From: Bryobacter sp. CoA8 C33 | GTDB taxonomy: Bacteria; Acidobacteriota; Terriglobia; Bryobacterales; Bryobacteraceae | Length of the DNA: 33,224 bases | NCBI GenBank assembly: GCA_019931185.1 | Contig: JAINDK010000004.1 | Coordinates: forward strand, 1-33,224 | Direction: 5' to 3' | Shown here: in pieces, positions 15,453 to 23,195 of the stretch | How the letters are laid out: each line of letters opens with the position of its first letter | Numbering within the stretch: position 1 is the stretch's first letter | Notes under the pieces: generated by a model | Seen by the model: the letters and a program-made list of their open reading frames with translations, nothing else | Database searches by the model: none | Told to the model about the DNA's origin: nothing | Position numbers and translations under genes: made by a program

Positions 15453-16742
15453 GTGAGACGGATTCTCGAGGCGCTTCAACGCGCCAGAAGCCATCGCGTG
15501 GTGCGCAATGCGGCGCTGCTGTATCTCGTGCAAATGACGAGCTATCTGTTTCCGCTGTTGATCCTTCCCTATTTGTCACGTGTGCTGTCGCAGGAAAAGT
15601 TTGGCTTGATCGGCTTCTCCCAGATGTTTCTGTTCTACTTTACGATCCTGACCGACTATGGGTTTAACCTGACCGCAACGCGAGAAGTGGCCGTGGAGCG
15701 TGGTAAGCCGGGGCGAGTGAATGAGATTTTTGGCGCGGTGATGGTGGCCAAGGGTTTGCTCGTTGCTCTGGGCTGGGCGATCTTGTGGGTGGTGGTGGCT
15801 GCAACGCCCAAGCTGCGCCCCGATGCGCCACTCTACTTTTGGTCTTATCTGGGCGTGGTGGGCAACTGGTTATTCCCGCTGTTTCTCTATCAGGGGCTGG
15901 AGCGGATGGATCAGGTAGTGAAGCGCGACATAGCCGCCAAGCTACTGGCCCTGCTCCTGATTTTCGGGTTGGTGCGCGGAGATGATCAGTACTTGCTGGC
16001 AGCCGTGGCGCAGCCCGCAGCCGCCTTGCTGTGCGGGTTGCTGGTATTGGGGCGGGTCAAGGGGCTGGGTGTGAGCTGGGCTTGGCCGCAATGGGAGGCA
16101 GTGCGAGATCAGTTGCGGCGGGGGTGGGTACCGTTTCTCGGGTTGGTGGCCGTATCGGGGGCGAGCGTATCCAATGTGGTGGTGTTGGGCCTGATAGCCA
16201 CACCCGTGGAAGTGGCGGTGTTCAGCGGCGCGCAGCGCATTATTATTGCTCTTCGCACACTGGTCGCGCCGGTTTCGACGGCTCTTTATCCTTATGCCAG
16301 TCAGAAAGCGAGCGAGGGAGAGGCGGCTTCGCGGGCGTTTGTACGGCGTTATGTCTGGATGCTTGCCGCGCCGTTTATCTTGTGCGGGGCGCTGTTGCTG
16401 GTGGGCTCGCCGCTGTTGTTACCTTGGTTCTTGGGCGAAAAGTATCGGGAGTCCGTGCCGCTGTTGCAGATCATGGCCATGATTCCGGCACTGCTTTCGA
16501 TTGTGCAGGTTTACTCGACTTATTACATGCTGGCCTGCGGCTACGATAAGGAATGGAGGAAGATTACGCTCGCGGTGGCCGTGTTCAATCTAACACTCAT
16601 GTGCTTGCTGCTCCATGGCATGCGCGGGGCCTTTGCGATTGCCTGGACGTCGCTGGGCACTGAGGCGCTGGCAGCGTTGCTGTACTGGATGTTCTACCGC
16701 CGGCAGTCGCGGATCGTGCTGACTCGTGAGGGTGTGAATTGA
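15453..16742 (+). CDS. Oligosaccharide flippase (Wzx/RfbX-like)
   Basis: A 429-residue multi-pass membrane protein with about 12-14 hydrophobic helices. The N-terminal YLVQMTSYLFPLLILPYLSR and EKFGLIGFSQMF segments are characteristic of the RfbX/Wzx branch of the MOP superfamily. Such proteins flip undecaprenyl-linked oligosaccharide units across the inner membrane for exopolysaccharide or O-antigen assembly. The start is GTG at 15453, with only weak purine richness upstream. Its TGA stop overlaps the TTG start of the next gene (TTGA), so the two are translationally coupled. The glycosyltransferases and polymerase that would complete a Wzx/Wzy system are not in the window. Confidence 0.9.
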   Translation: MRRILEALQRARSHRVVRNAALLYLVQMTSYLFPLLILPYLSRVLSQEKFGLIGFSQMFLFYFTILTDYGFNLTATREVAVERGKPGRVNEIFGAVMVAKGLLVALGWAILWVVVAATPKLRPDAPLYFWSYLGVVGNWLFPLFLYQGLERMDQVVKRDIAAKLLALLLIFGLVRGDDQYLLAAVAQPAAALLCGLLVLGRVKGLGVSWAWPQWEAVRDQLRRGWVPFLGLVAVSGASVSNVVVLGLIATPVEVAVFSGAQRIIIALRTLVAPVSTALYPYASQKASEGEAASRAFVRRYVWMLAAPFILCGALLLVGSPLLLPWFLGEKYRESVPLLQIMAMIPALLSIVQVYSTYYMLACGYDKEWRKITLAVAVFNLTLMCLLLHGMRGAFAIAWTSLGTEALAALLYWMFYRRQSRIVLTREGVN

Positions 16743-18415
16743 GCACATCGCGTTTGAAAGTGGCCTTTCTGGTGGGCGGTGATACCCAGAGTACGAGGGA
16801 ATCGATCACGGCTGTTTGCGCCGTGGCGGGTGTGGAGCCGGTCGGAATTTTGCTCGATACCCATCAATTACCACTCAAGTCTCGGCTTCGCAATCTGCGG
16901 CGTAACATACGCCGTGAGGGGATTGGCTATATCGGAAAACGTCTGCTCGGAGTAGTACGCGACTGGCTCGACGGCATTGCGGATCGTCTCGTTGATCAAA
17001 ACGAAGTGGAGCAACTCATGCGGCGGGCCTTTCCGCGGGAGGCCTTTACGCTGCCCGAACTGGCGGACCAGATCGGATGTCCGCTCGAGCGGGTCGGCAA
17101 CTTGAACCACTCATTGGCGGCTGAGCGATTGCGGGCGCTGGGGGCGGATCTGGGTGTGGTGTTGGGGACTCGGGTCTTGAAACGGTCGACTTTTGGTGTG
17201 CCGCCGCGGGGGTCGATCAATCTGCACAAGGGCGAGGTGCCGCGTTTTCGCGGGTTGCCACCGGCGTTTTGGGAACTATTCGAGGGTGTTGCCGAGGCGG
17301 GCGTCACCGTGCACTATGTTGATGAAGGCCTCGATACCGGCACCGTGATTGGCGCCGGCCGGGTAAAGCTGCATCCTCGGGAGACCTGGATGTCTTTACG
17401 TAGAAAGCTGGATGAGCTGGGTAGCGCCGTGCTGGCCGATACGGTGGCGCGGCTCCTCGAGGGTGAAGTTGCTGGCCAGCCACAACCCGCCGGCAGTTGG
17501 CCCACCCGGACCCGGCCGACGGCTGCTCAATTGCGCGAGTTTGAGGCGCGTGTACCAAGCGATGGCGCCGACAGTGACCTGCGGCGTATCCTCAAAACCG
17601 CCCTGCATCTGGGGCAGTTTTACACGGGCATCTGGTGGATGCTGCGGCACTGGCGAACCGGGCTTACCGGCCGCGGAGGCATCATTCTGCATCACCGCGT
17701 GAACTCCCGCAGTTGGGATGCTTTGACGACGCAAACTCGAGTACTGGCCGAACAATTGGTCGTGCTGAAGCGCTATTACCAAGTGGTGAAGACGACCGAG
17801 CTCGTGCGCTGCATCCAGGAGCGGCGCAAGCTGCCGGACGGGGCCGTGGCGATCCATTTTGATGACTGCTACCGCGATGTCTACCAGTGTGCCGCACCGT
17901 TGCTCCAGGCAGCGGATGCCCCAGGGACGATGTTTATCGCCACGGGATTCATCGATACGGACCGTATGTTTGCCCATGACGAGCAGAAGTATGCGCTACG
18001 CTTTGATAACTTGCGCAGTGAGGAAGTAAGCCGCCTTGCGCGCTATGGTGTCGAGGTAGGAGCTCACACCGTGAATCATGTGGATCTCGGAGTGATTCCG
18101 GCTGAGCAGGCGCACTGGGAATTGGCCGAAAGCAAGCGGCGGCTGGAGGAGTTGACTGGCCAGGAGATCCGGCTGTTTTCCTTTCCGTTCGGCAAAGAAA
18201 GCAATATCCGCGACCAAGTGCGACGGATGGTACGGGAAGGGGGATTTGATGCATTATTCTCGGCACATGGGGGAGGTGTCAGCAAGGATTCAGACCCTTA
18301 CGACATCCACCGGTTTGGCTGCAATTCCCGCTACCGTGCGATTGATTTGATGATGGAACTCGAAGGGATCTCCCTCCATCACTGGGCACAAAAGTTGTTG
18401 CGCCTTCTAAAATGA
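16739..18415 (+). CDS. Formyltransferase-polysaccharide deacetylase fusion protein
   Basis: A 558-residue two-domain protein. Residues about 5-250 form a formyltransferase-like domain with the catalytic triad Asn161, His163 (SINLHKG) and Asp199 (EGLDTG), as in methionyl-tRNA formyltransferase and sugar N-formyltransferases. Residues about 310-540 form a NodB-type polysaccharide deacetylase: ILHHRV strand, HFDDC at 373-377 (Asp375/Asp376), and AHTVNH with metal ligands His443 and His447. The probable role is modifying an amino sugar, deacetylating and possibly formylating it, on a lipid-linked or surface glycan. The order of reactions and the formyl donor are not shown. No signal peptide is visible, so it should act in the cytoplasm. 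Its start is a TTG overlapping the flippase stop. The last 37 bases are antisense to the PEP-CTERM gene. Confidence 0.88.
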   Translation: MSTSRLKVAFLVGGDTQSTRESITAVCAVAGVEPVGILLDTHQLPLKSRLRNLRRNIRREGIGYIGKRLLGVVRDWLDGIADRLVDQNEVEQLMRRAFPREAFTLPELADQIGCPLERVGNLNHSLAAERLRALGADLGVVLGTRVLKRSTFGVPPRGSINLHKGEVPRFRGLPPAFWELFEGVAEAGVTVHYVDEGLDTGTVIGAGRVKLHPRETWMSLRRKLDELGSAVLADTVARLLEGEVAGQPQPAGSWPTRTRPTAAQLREFEARVPSDGADSDLRRILKTALHLGQFYTGIWWMLRHWRTGLTGRGGIILHHRVNSRSWDALTTQTRVLAEQLVVLKRYYQVVKTTELVRCIQERRKLPDGAVAIHFDDCYRDVYQCAAPLLQAADAPGTMFIATGFIDTDRMFAHDEQKYALRFDNLRSEEVSRLARYGVEVGAHTVNHVDLGVIPAEQAHWELAESKRRLEELTGQEIRLFSFPFGKESNIRDQVRRMVREGGFDALFSAHGGGVSKDSDPYDIHRFGCNSRYRAIDLMMELEGISLHHWAQKLLRLLK

Positions 18416-19002
18416 GCGTAGCCCCGGTTGCAAGCTAGGGCAAGTAGTATCGCGCCATCGAAGCACAGCGTCGAGGGTTCAGGAGCCGTTACGATAACTT
18501 CTTCACTGGCGAGCATAACGGGCTCGCCCTCAAATAGTTCTATGGGTATGTCGGAGGTAGCGATCGAGTCCGGAGTGGAGATGCGGCGGAAAGCCTGGAC
18601 TTCCACCCAACTATAGGAACCAGAAGTGTACATCATGTTTTGTGCATAGCTTGAAAAAAGGCTAATGCGATAATCACTGCCGAGAACATAAGGTATGGTG
18701 CTATTGCTGAATTGAGGACTACTGTGCGTACTATCGAAAAAGTGGCGCACGTTCAGGAATGTCTCACCTTCGACGGGATCTGGTAAAGTGTAGAAAATAA
18801 GATCGATACTGGCGGAGCAATAAAACTGAGTGGGGGTAATCGAGTAAGGCCCATTCAAACTGGCAGTATAGCGAGTCCAGCCGGAGTTATATGTCGGTCC
18901 ATAGGGAAGAAGAGTACAGCCTGGATCTCCCATCAACTGCGTTGTCGCCGCGGAAAGGCCGGTGATGCAGGCGAGCATCATCCAGATGGTACGAAATGGC
19001 AT
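18379..19002 (-). CDS. PEP-CTERM sorting domain protein
   Basis: A 207-residue exported protein with a signal peptide (MPFRTIWMMLACITGLSAAT). A Thr/Ser/Tyr-rich body is followed by a C-terminal tripartite tail: PEPSTL at 175-180, a short hydrophobic stretch (ILLALAC) and a basic end (HFRRRNN). This is the PEP-CTERM signal recognised by exosortase, which cleaves and anchors or releases such proteins in species making exopolysaccharide. The hydrophobic part is shorter and less regular than usual and carries Asp and Cys. AGGAG seven bases before the ATG is one of the best ribosome binding sites here. The gene is visibly more AT-rich than its neighbours, which suggests transfer or relaxed selection. 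The body matches no family I recognise; exosortase is not in the window. Confidence 0.85.
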   Translation of the reverse strand: MPFRTIWMMLACITGLSAATTQLMGDPGCTLLPYGPTYNSGWTRYTASLNGPYSITPTQFYCSASIDLIFYTLPDPVEGETFLNVRHFFDSTHSSPQFSNSTIPYVLGSDYRISLFSSYAQNMMYTSGSYSWVEVQAFRRISTPDSIATSDIPIELFEGEPVMLASEEVIVTAPEPSTLCFDGAILLALACNRGYAHFRRRNNFCAQ

Positions 19003-19247
19003 TCGTTTCTCCTATGATTGGCAGAAATGACAAAGTTCGTCAGGCATAATAAGCAAGACTTTTTCCCTGCGAACAGTTGTCACTTAATAGTATATGGTTT
19101 TTTCGCTTAGCGGCAAGAGCAACCCCAACTTGAGGGGCGCAAACCGGAAGGATGGTTGACAGAATAGACCGGCTTCCAGTATCCGCGCAATCGCCTCACG
19201 GCCGCCCACGGTTGTCCTCGCACCGTTTTGGGCGCCGGATTGGCTCC
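19003..19247. other. AT-rich upstream region of the PEP-CTERM gene up to the IS
   Basis: These 245 bases hold the leader of the PEP-CTERM gene (reading left) and end at the IS tip. The part nearest the gene is AT-rich (for example a run around 19085-19105) and is the likely promoter zone, though no clear -35/-10 pair stands out. The part nearest the IS returns to high GC. Small open frames on the minus strand match nothing I know. Confidence 0.4.
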
Positions 19248-19251
19248 CATT

Positions 19252-19264
19252 GAAACGGCAGTTG
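19252..19264 (+). repeat. Left terminal inverted repeat of the IS
   Basis: The core GAAACGGCAGTTG is shared with the right tip (reverse complement, differing by one inserted A) and with the left-edge copy at 129-141. The bases outside it (CATT) differ from the CCTA/CCTG seen at the other two tips. Confidence 0.75.
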
Positions 19265-19306
19265 AACCCACCGCCAGTGGTGCATGTGACGCGAAAGGCT
19301 TGCATA

Positions 19307-20848
19307 ATGAGGCACATGGCGAAGCGAAGACGCGGGAAAGTGGCTCACCCCAAGGGTGAAGAATTTCAAGGGTTGCCGAGTCTGCCTCCGGCGCACCGGG
19401 TAGACACCTTCGGCGGTCCGCTGCATGTAAAGTAGGAAGCGGATTCCGAAGTTACAGCGCACGGTTCGATCACTTATTTCATCGAGTTTCTAAAAGTGAG
19501 CGGGCTGTGGGAAGAATGGGTGCGGGACTGTCCGTTGGCCTACACTTCGACGAACGCTCCCCGCAAGGAGGAGATCCCCGGTACGATCCTGCCGAGCGTG
19601 CTGGCCGGACACAAGCGCTACTCGCACATCACGAGCATGCGGCAGGACCCGGTCTTGCCGCAGTGGCTGGGGCTGGCCTGCCTGCGCAGCGAGGACAGCA
19701 TCCGCCGCGCCTTCGCGCACGTGGACGGGGACGCCGCGACGCTGTGGTTGGACCTGCATCTGAACCGGACTTACGAACCGCTGCTGGGCACGGGCTGGAT
19801 TCTCGATCTCGATGCCACCGTGAAGCCGCTATACGGCGAGCGGGAAGAAGCCCGGCTCGGCTACAACCCGCACAAGCCGGGACGGCCCTCACACGTCTAC
19901 CAGGCCTTCCTGTGTTCGGCGGCCAAGCTGGTGCTCAATGTCGATGTGCAGGCTGGCAATCAGACGGCGAGCGAGTATGCGCAGCCGGTGTTGTGGGGCT
20001 GGCCGTCGCTGCTGCGCGGAGATCTGGCGCATGGTTCGGAGAACATGATGAAGGAAGCCGAAGCCCGCAATCTGCCCTATCTGTTCAAGTTGAAGCGTTC
20101 GCCGGGCGTCTTGAAGCTGATTGCGGAACTCGGGGTCCGGGACGTGGGCTGGCAAGATGCGGGCGGACACTGGCGGGGCATCGAGAGCAGCATCCGCTTG
20201 CAAGGCTGGAGCAGGCTCCGCCGCGTGATCGTGCCGCGGCGGAAGGTAGGAACTCCGCCGGAGCCATTCGAAGATCTGGAGCCGGGCAATGAACAGATGG
20301 CGCTACCGGGCCTGGAGTGGCAGGACCGGCAAGGCGAACGCTACGAGCATGCGGTGCTGGTCACCAGTTGGGCCGAGCAGAGTGTGCTGGCCGTGGCGCA
20401 GATGTACCGCGACCGGGCCGATGCCGAAAACATGTTCGACGAGTTGAAGAACCAGTGGGGCTGGACCGGCTACACGACGCGCGACCACAAGCGGAGCCAA
20501 CTGATGGCACGGATTGTGGCGCTGGTCTTCAACTGGTGGAGTATCTTCACGCGGATGGCGACGCGCAACATGCATCGCGAGGCGCTGACAACCCGGCCCT
20601 TGTTCCTGTTCAGTCTGGCCCGCAAGACGCGCAGCGGCAATCAGAGCTTTCTGACGATCCAGAGCATGCATGCCAAAGCGGGCAAAGTGGCGCACTTACT
20701 GGCGAGGATAAGTGGGTGGTTCAAAAGGTTCAAGATAATGGCGGAGCAGTTGGCGCTGAGTCAGAGGTGGTGCGTGATGCTGCGCTGGATTTTTCAGTAT
20801 TTCACCGCGGAAAAGCGGTCAGGGAAGCTGCTGGAGGGGACTGCGTGA
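19307..20848 (+). pseudogene. IS1380-family transposase interrupted by an amber codon
   Basis: A DDE transposase of about 513 codons if read through. The frame runs from the ATG at 19307 (or 19316), is broken by TAG at 19433-19435, and continues without further interruption to 20848. The sequence on both sides of the stop is continuous in the family pattern: DTFGGPLHVK before it, EADSEVTAHG and YFIEFLK after. Trp at the stop position is what I expect from relatives, so a TGG to TAG change is likely. Later motifs include WILDLDATVKPLYG (first Asp), RGDLAHGSENMM (second Asp) and YRDRADAENMFDELKNQWGW (Glu). A GTG at 19496 could start a shortened protein lacking about 63 residues that still contains the catalytic core. 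Confidence 0.85.
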
Positions 20849-20855
20849 GGGGGGG

Positions 20856-20872
20856 CAACTGCCGTTTTCAGG
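20856..20872 (-). repeat. Right terminal inverted repeat of the IS
   Basis: Read on the minus strand it is CCTGAAAACGGCAGTTG, pairing with the left tip. It starts 8 bases after the transposase stop codon at 20848, normal for such a compact element. Confidence 0.75.
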
Positions 20873-21044
20873 ATTACTTCCAACCGCGGCTCATGTAACA
20901 TTGTGAGCGGTTTTCAAGGGGAACTTCTGGCACAAGAAGTTGCCGTTGAGCCTCCCAAACGAGATATATTCATTTTCCGGGGCAGTGCGCGGAGGCAGTG
21001 CGCGGACTGCCCGGATGCTTCGATTGTGATAGGCTTTCCAAGCA
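20873..21044 (+). promoter_or_regulatory. Leader region with hairpins and a tandem 13-base repeat
   Basis: This is the only space for a promoter of the 21045 operon downstream of the IS. AACTTCT at 20922-20928 pairs perfectly with AGAAGTT at 20935-20941. GGCAGTGCGCGGA occurs twice in direct succession at 20981-20993 and 20994-21006. The second copy then forms GGCAGT/ACTGCC (20994-20999 with 21006-21011), and a competing pairing with the first copy is possible. An AT-rich patch (GATATATTCATTTT, 20961-20974) could be a -10 area. No good Shine-Dalgarno precedes the ATG at 21045. Confidence 0.4.
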
Positions 21045-23195
21045 ATGGGGACCCGACTTGTTTACTTGTGTGTCGTGGTTGCCGCGGTAACCGGCATGGC
21101 GGCGCCGAAACAGCTTTGGTCATTGCGGCCTGTGTTAAGACCGGATGTGCCGCAAGGAGTAACTTCCTCGCGCAATGCGATCGATGCCTTTATTGCCGCC
21201 AAGCATCAAGAAAAGGGGCTGCGGGCCAGCAGGCCGGCTGACAAGCTGACGCTGTTGCGCCGTCTGCACTTCGACCTCACCGGGTTGCCGCCCACGCCGG
21301 CCGAGCAAGATGCCTTTTTGGCTGACCGTTCAGCTGACGCCTATGAGAAGATAGTCGACCGCCTACTCGAAGACAAGCAGCACGGCGTGCGCTGGGCAAG
21401 ACACTGGCTAGACGTTCTCCGCTACACAGACCTCGACAGCTTTGATGGTTCGATCATGCCCTCGGCGCAGGGCATCCATCGCTGGCGGGATTGGGTGATA
21501 CAGGCCCTCAATCAAGATCTTCCTTACGACCGGTTTGTGCGGGCGCAAATTCTTGGCAACCGCCACGGCGGCAGGAATAACACCACTCCCGCCGGCCTCG
21601 TTCCGCAAGCCGCCGCAAACCCGGCGGATCAATTTGCATTGGGCTTTCTGGCACGGGCCGCCTTGACGGGAGCAGACAAAGAGCAGGAAATCCCGATCGC
21701 GGCCGTGGAGACGATTTCCTCGGCCTTTATCGGGCTGACATACGGTTGCGCGAAGTGTCACGACCACCGCTTTGATCCGATTTCGCAGCAGGATTACTTC
21801 CGCATGAAGGCGCTGTTCGATCCCCTTGTTTTGCGGCGCGTGGTGCTGGCTGGCCCGGCCGAGATCGCTGCTCAGGCACAGGCCCTCGAAGACTACTACG
21901 CCCGCAAGAGGGCGATTGACGGCGCTATTGAAAAGCTCACCGGCGCCTACCGGCAAAGGTTGTACGACGAACGGGTGGCGATGCTGCCGCCCGATGTGCG
22001 CGCCATTGTGGGCAAACCGGAAAACAAGCGCACGGCCGCTGAACAGAAAACCGCCGACGATTACTTTCCCGTTCTGCGAATCGATCCGCCTAAGATCAAG
22101 GCCATCATGACGCCCGCGGAAGTGGCCAGCTACCAGAAGTTATTGGATCAGGACAATGCTCTACGGCGGCCCCCGGAATTGCCCGCGCACTGGATCGTGG
22201 AAGAGGACAGTGCCCGGCTTCGTGACAAATCTTACATTTTGACCTCAGGGGATCCGTCTCGTCCGGAAAAAGACAAGCCTGTTGAACCCGGCTTTCCCTT
22301 CCAACTGGAGGGTACTGACTTGCGGGAAGGCCGCCGCGAGGCATTTGTGAACTGGCTGACGGCGCCGGAAAACCCTTTGTTTGCCCGCGTCGCCGTGAAC
22401 CGGATCTGGCAGTGGCACTTCGGCGAGGGCCTGCAGAAGGTTTCGAGCGACTTTGGCCTGCTTGGCGGGCGTCCGTCGGATCAAAAGCTGCTTGATTATC
22501 TGGCGGCCGAATTCGTCGCCAACGGCTACAGCATGAAATGGCTGCACCGTTTGATTCTCAACTCGGATACCTACAAAATGTCCTCGCGCGCCGACGCCGC
22601 CGAGGAGGCGGCCAACGCCCGAATCGACCCAGCGAATACCTATCTGTGGCGGTTTCGCCTCCAGCGGCTGGAAGCCGAACCGCTTTGGGATGCCCTCCTG
22701 TCCAGCGCCGGGCAGTTGGATTTGTCGATTGGCGGCAAGTCCTTCGACATGGTGACGCACCCGGAGGCCCAACGCCCCTTTCTCCCGCCTGCTGAAACAT
22801 TTGATTCGCGCAAGAACCGGCGCGGCATCTACATGGCCCGCGGTTACCTCTCGAGCGCTGAAATGATGCCGAGTTTTCTCACCACCTTCGACGTCGACGA
22901 CGGGCGTACCGTCTGCCCCGTGCGCGGCCAGACGATCACCGCTCCCCAGGCTCTGTTCACCATGAATCACGCCATTGTCGACAAGGCTGCCGAGGGGTTG
23001 GCCCAACGGGTGTTGCGCGATAGCGCCGGCGATCTCAAAGCGGCCGTGGAATTGCAGTTCCGCATTGCGCTCGGCCGGCCGGCCACGGCATCCGAGCGGG
23101 ACCGCGCCCTGAGCTATGTCGCCTCCGAAGCCGCCAGGCTCAAGGGCCTGGCCTGGCTCATCTTGAATCTGGATGAGTTTGTTTTCGTGAAGTGA
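21045..23195 (+). CDS. DUF1549/DUF1553 protein with one CxxCH motif
   Basis: A 716-residue exported protein. A signal peptide (VYLCVVVAAVTGMAA) is followed by DUF1549 at about 40-245, with FDLTGLPPTPAE and RWARHWLDVLRYTD. The motif YGCAKCHDHRFDPI (Cys235, Cys238, His239) suggests a covalently bound haem c. DUF1553 occupies about 430-690, with NRIWQWHFGEGLQ, NGYSMKWLHRLIL and TAPQALFTMNH. Many relatives carry an extra N-terminal cytochrome domain that is absent here, leaving a single motif. The family is abundant in Planctomycetota and Solibacter-like bacteria and has no established reaction. Its stop overlaps the GTG start of the DUF1501 gene by 4 bases. It is the first gene after the IS, so the IS may have displaced or supplied upstream control. 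Confidence 0.92.
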   Translation: MGTRLVYLCVVVAAVTGMAAPKQLWSLRPVLRPDVPQGVTSSRNAIDAFIAAKHQEKGLRASRPADKLTLLRRLHFDLTGLPPTPAEQDAFLADRSADAYEKIVDRLLEDKQHGVRWARHWLDVLRYTDLDSFDGSIMPSAQGIHRWRDWVIQALNQDLPYDRFVRAQILGNRHGGRNNTTPAGLVPQAAANPADQFALGFLARAALTGADKEQEIPIAAVETISSAFIGLTYGCAKCHDHRFDPISQQDYFRMKALFDPLVLRRVVLAGPAEIAAQAQALEDYYARKRAIDGAIEKLTGAYRQRLYDERVAMLPPDVRAIVGKPENKRTAAEQKTADDYFPVLRIDPPKIKAIMTPAEVASYQKLLDQDNALRRPPELPAHWIVEEDSARLRDKSYILTSGDPSRPEKDKPVEPGFPFQLEGTDLREGRREAFVNWLTAPENPLFARVAVNRIWQWHFGEGLQKVSSDFGLLGGRPSDQKLLDYLAAEFVANGYSMKWLHRLILNSDTYKMSSRADAAEEAANARIDPANTYLWRFRLQRLEAEPLWDALLSSAGQLDLSIGGKSFDMVTHPEAQRPFLPPAETFDSRKNRRGIYMARGYLSSAEMMPSFLTTFDVDDGRTVCPVRGQTITAPQALFTMNHAIVDKAAEGLAQRVLRDSAGDLKAAVELQFRIALGRPATASERDRALSYVASEAARLKGLAWLILNLDEFVFVK

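Larger units (their letters stand above)
19248..20872 (+). mobile_element. Complete IS1380-family insertion sequence
   Basis: An element of about 1.6 kb with imperfect terminal inverted repeats. The left tip has GAAACGGCAGTTG from 19252, and the right tip has CAACTGCCGTTTTC, with outermost CCTGAAAACGG read inward on the minus strand. A single transposase gene fills it. The length, the CCT-type tip and the transposase all fit the IS1380 family. The outer ~5 bases of the left tip deviate from both the right tip and the copy at 1-141, and I see no matching short duplication of flanking bases (CTCC versus ATTA). The left end may have decayed or recombined. Confidence 0.88.

Noticed and set aside
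20929-20944. Sigma-54 type promoter, TGGCAC followed by TTGC
   Set aside because: The spacing between GG and GC is 11 bases instead of the required 10, and the sequence is largely the arms of a hairpin. It is not a convincing -24/-12 element.
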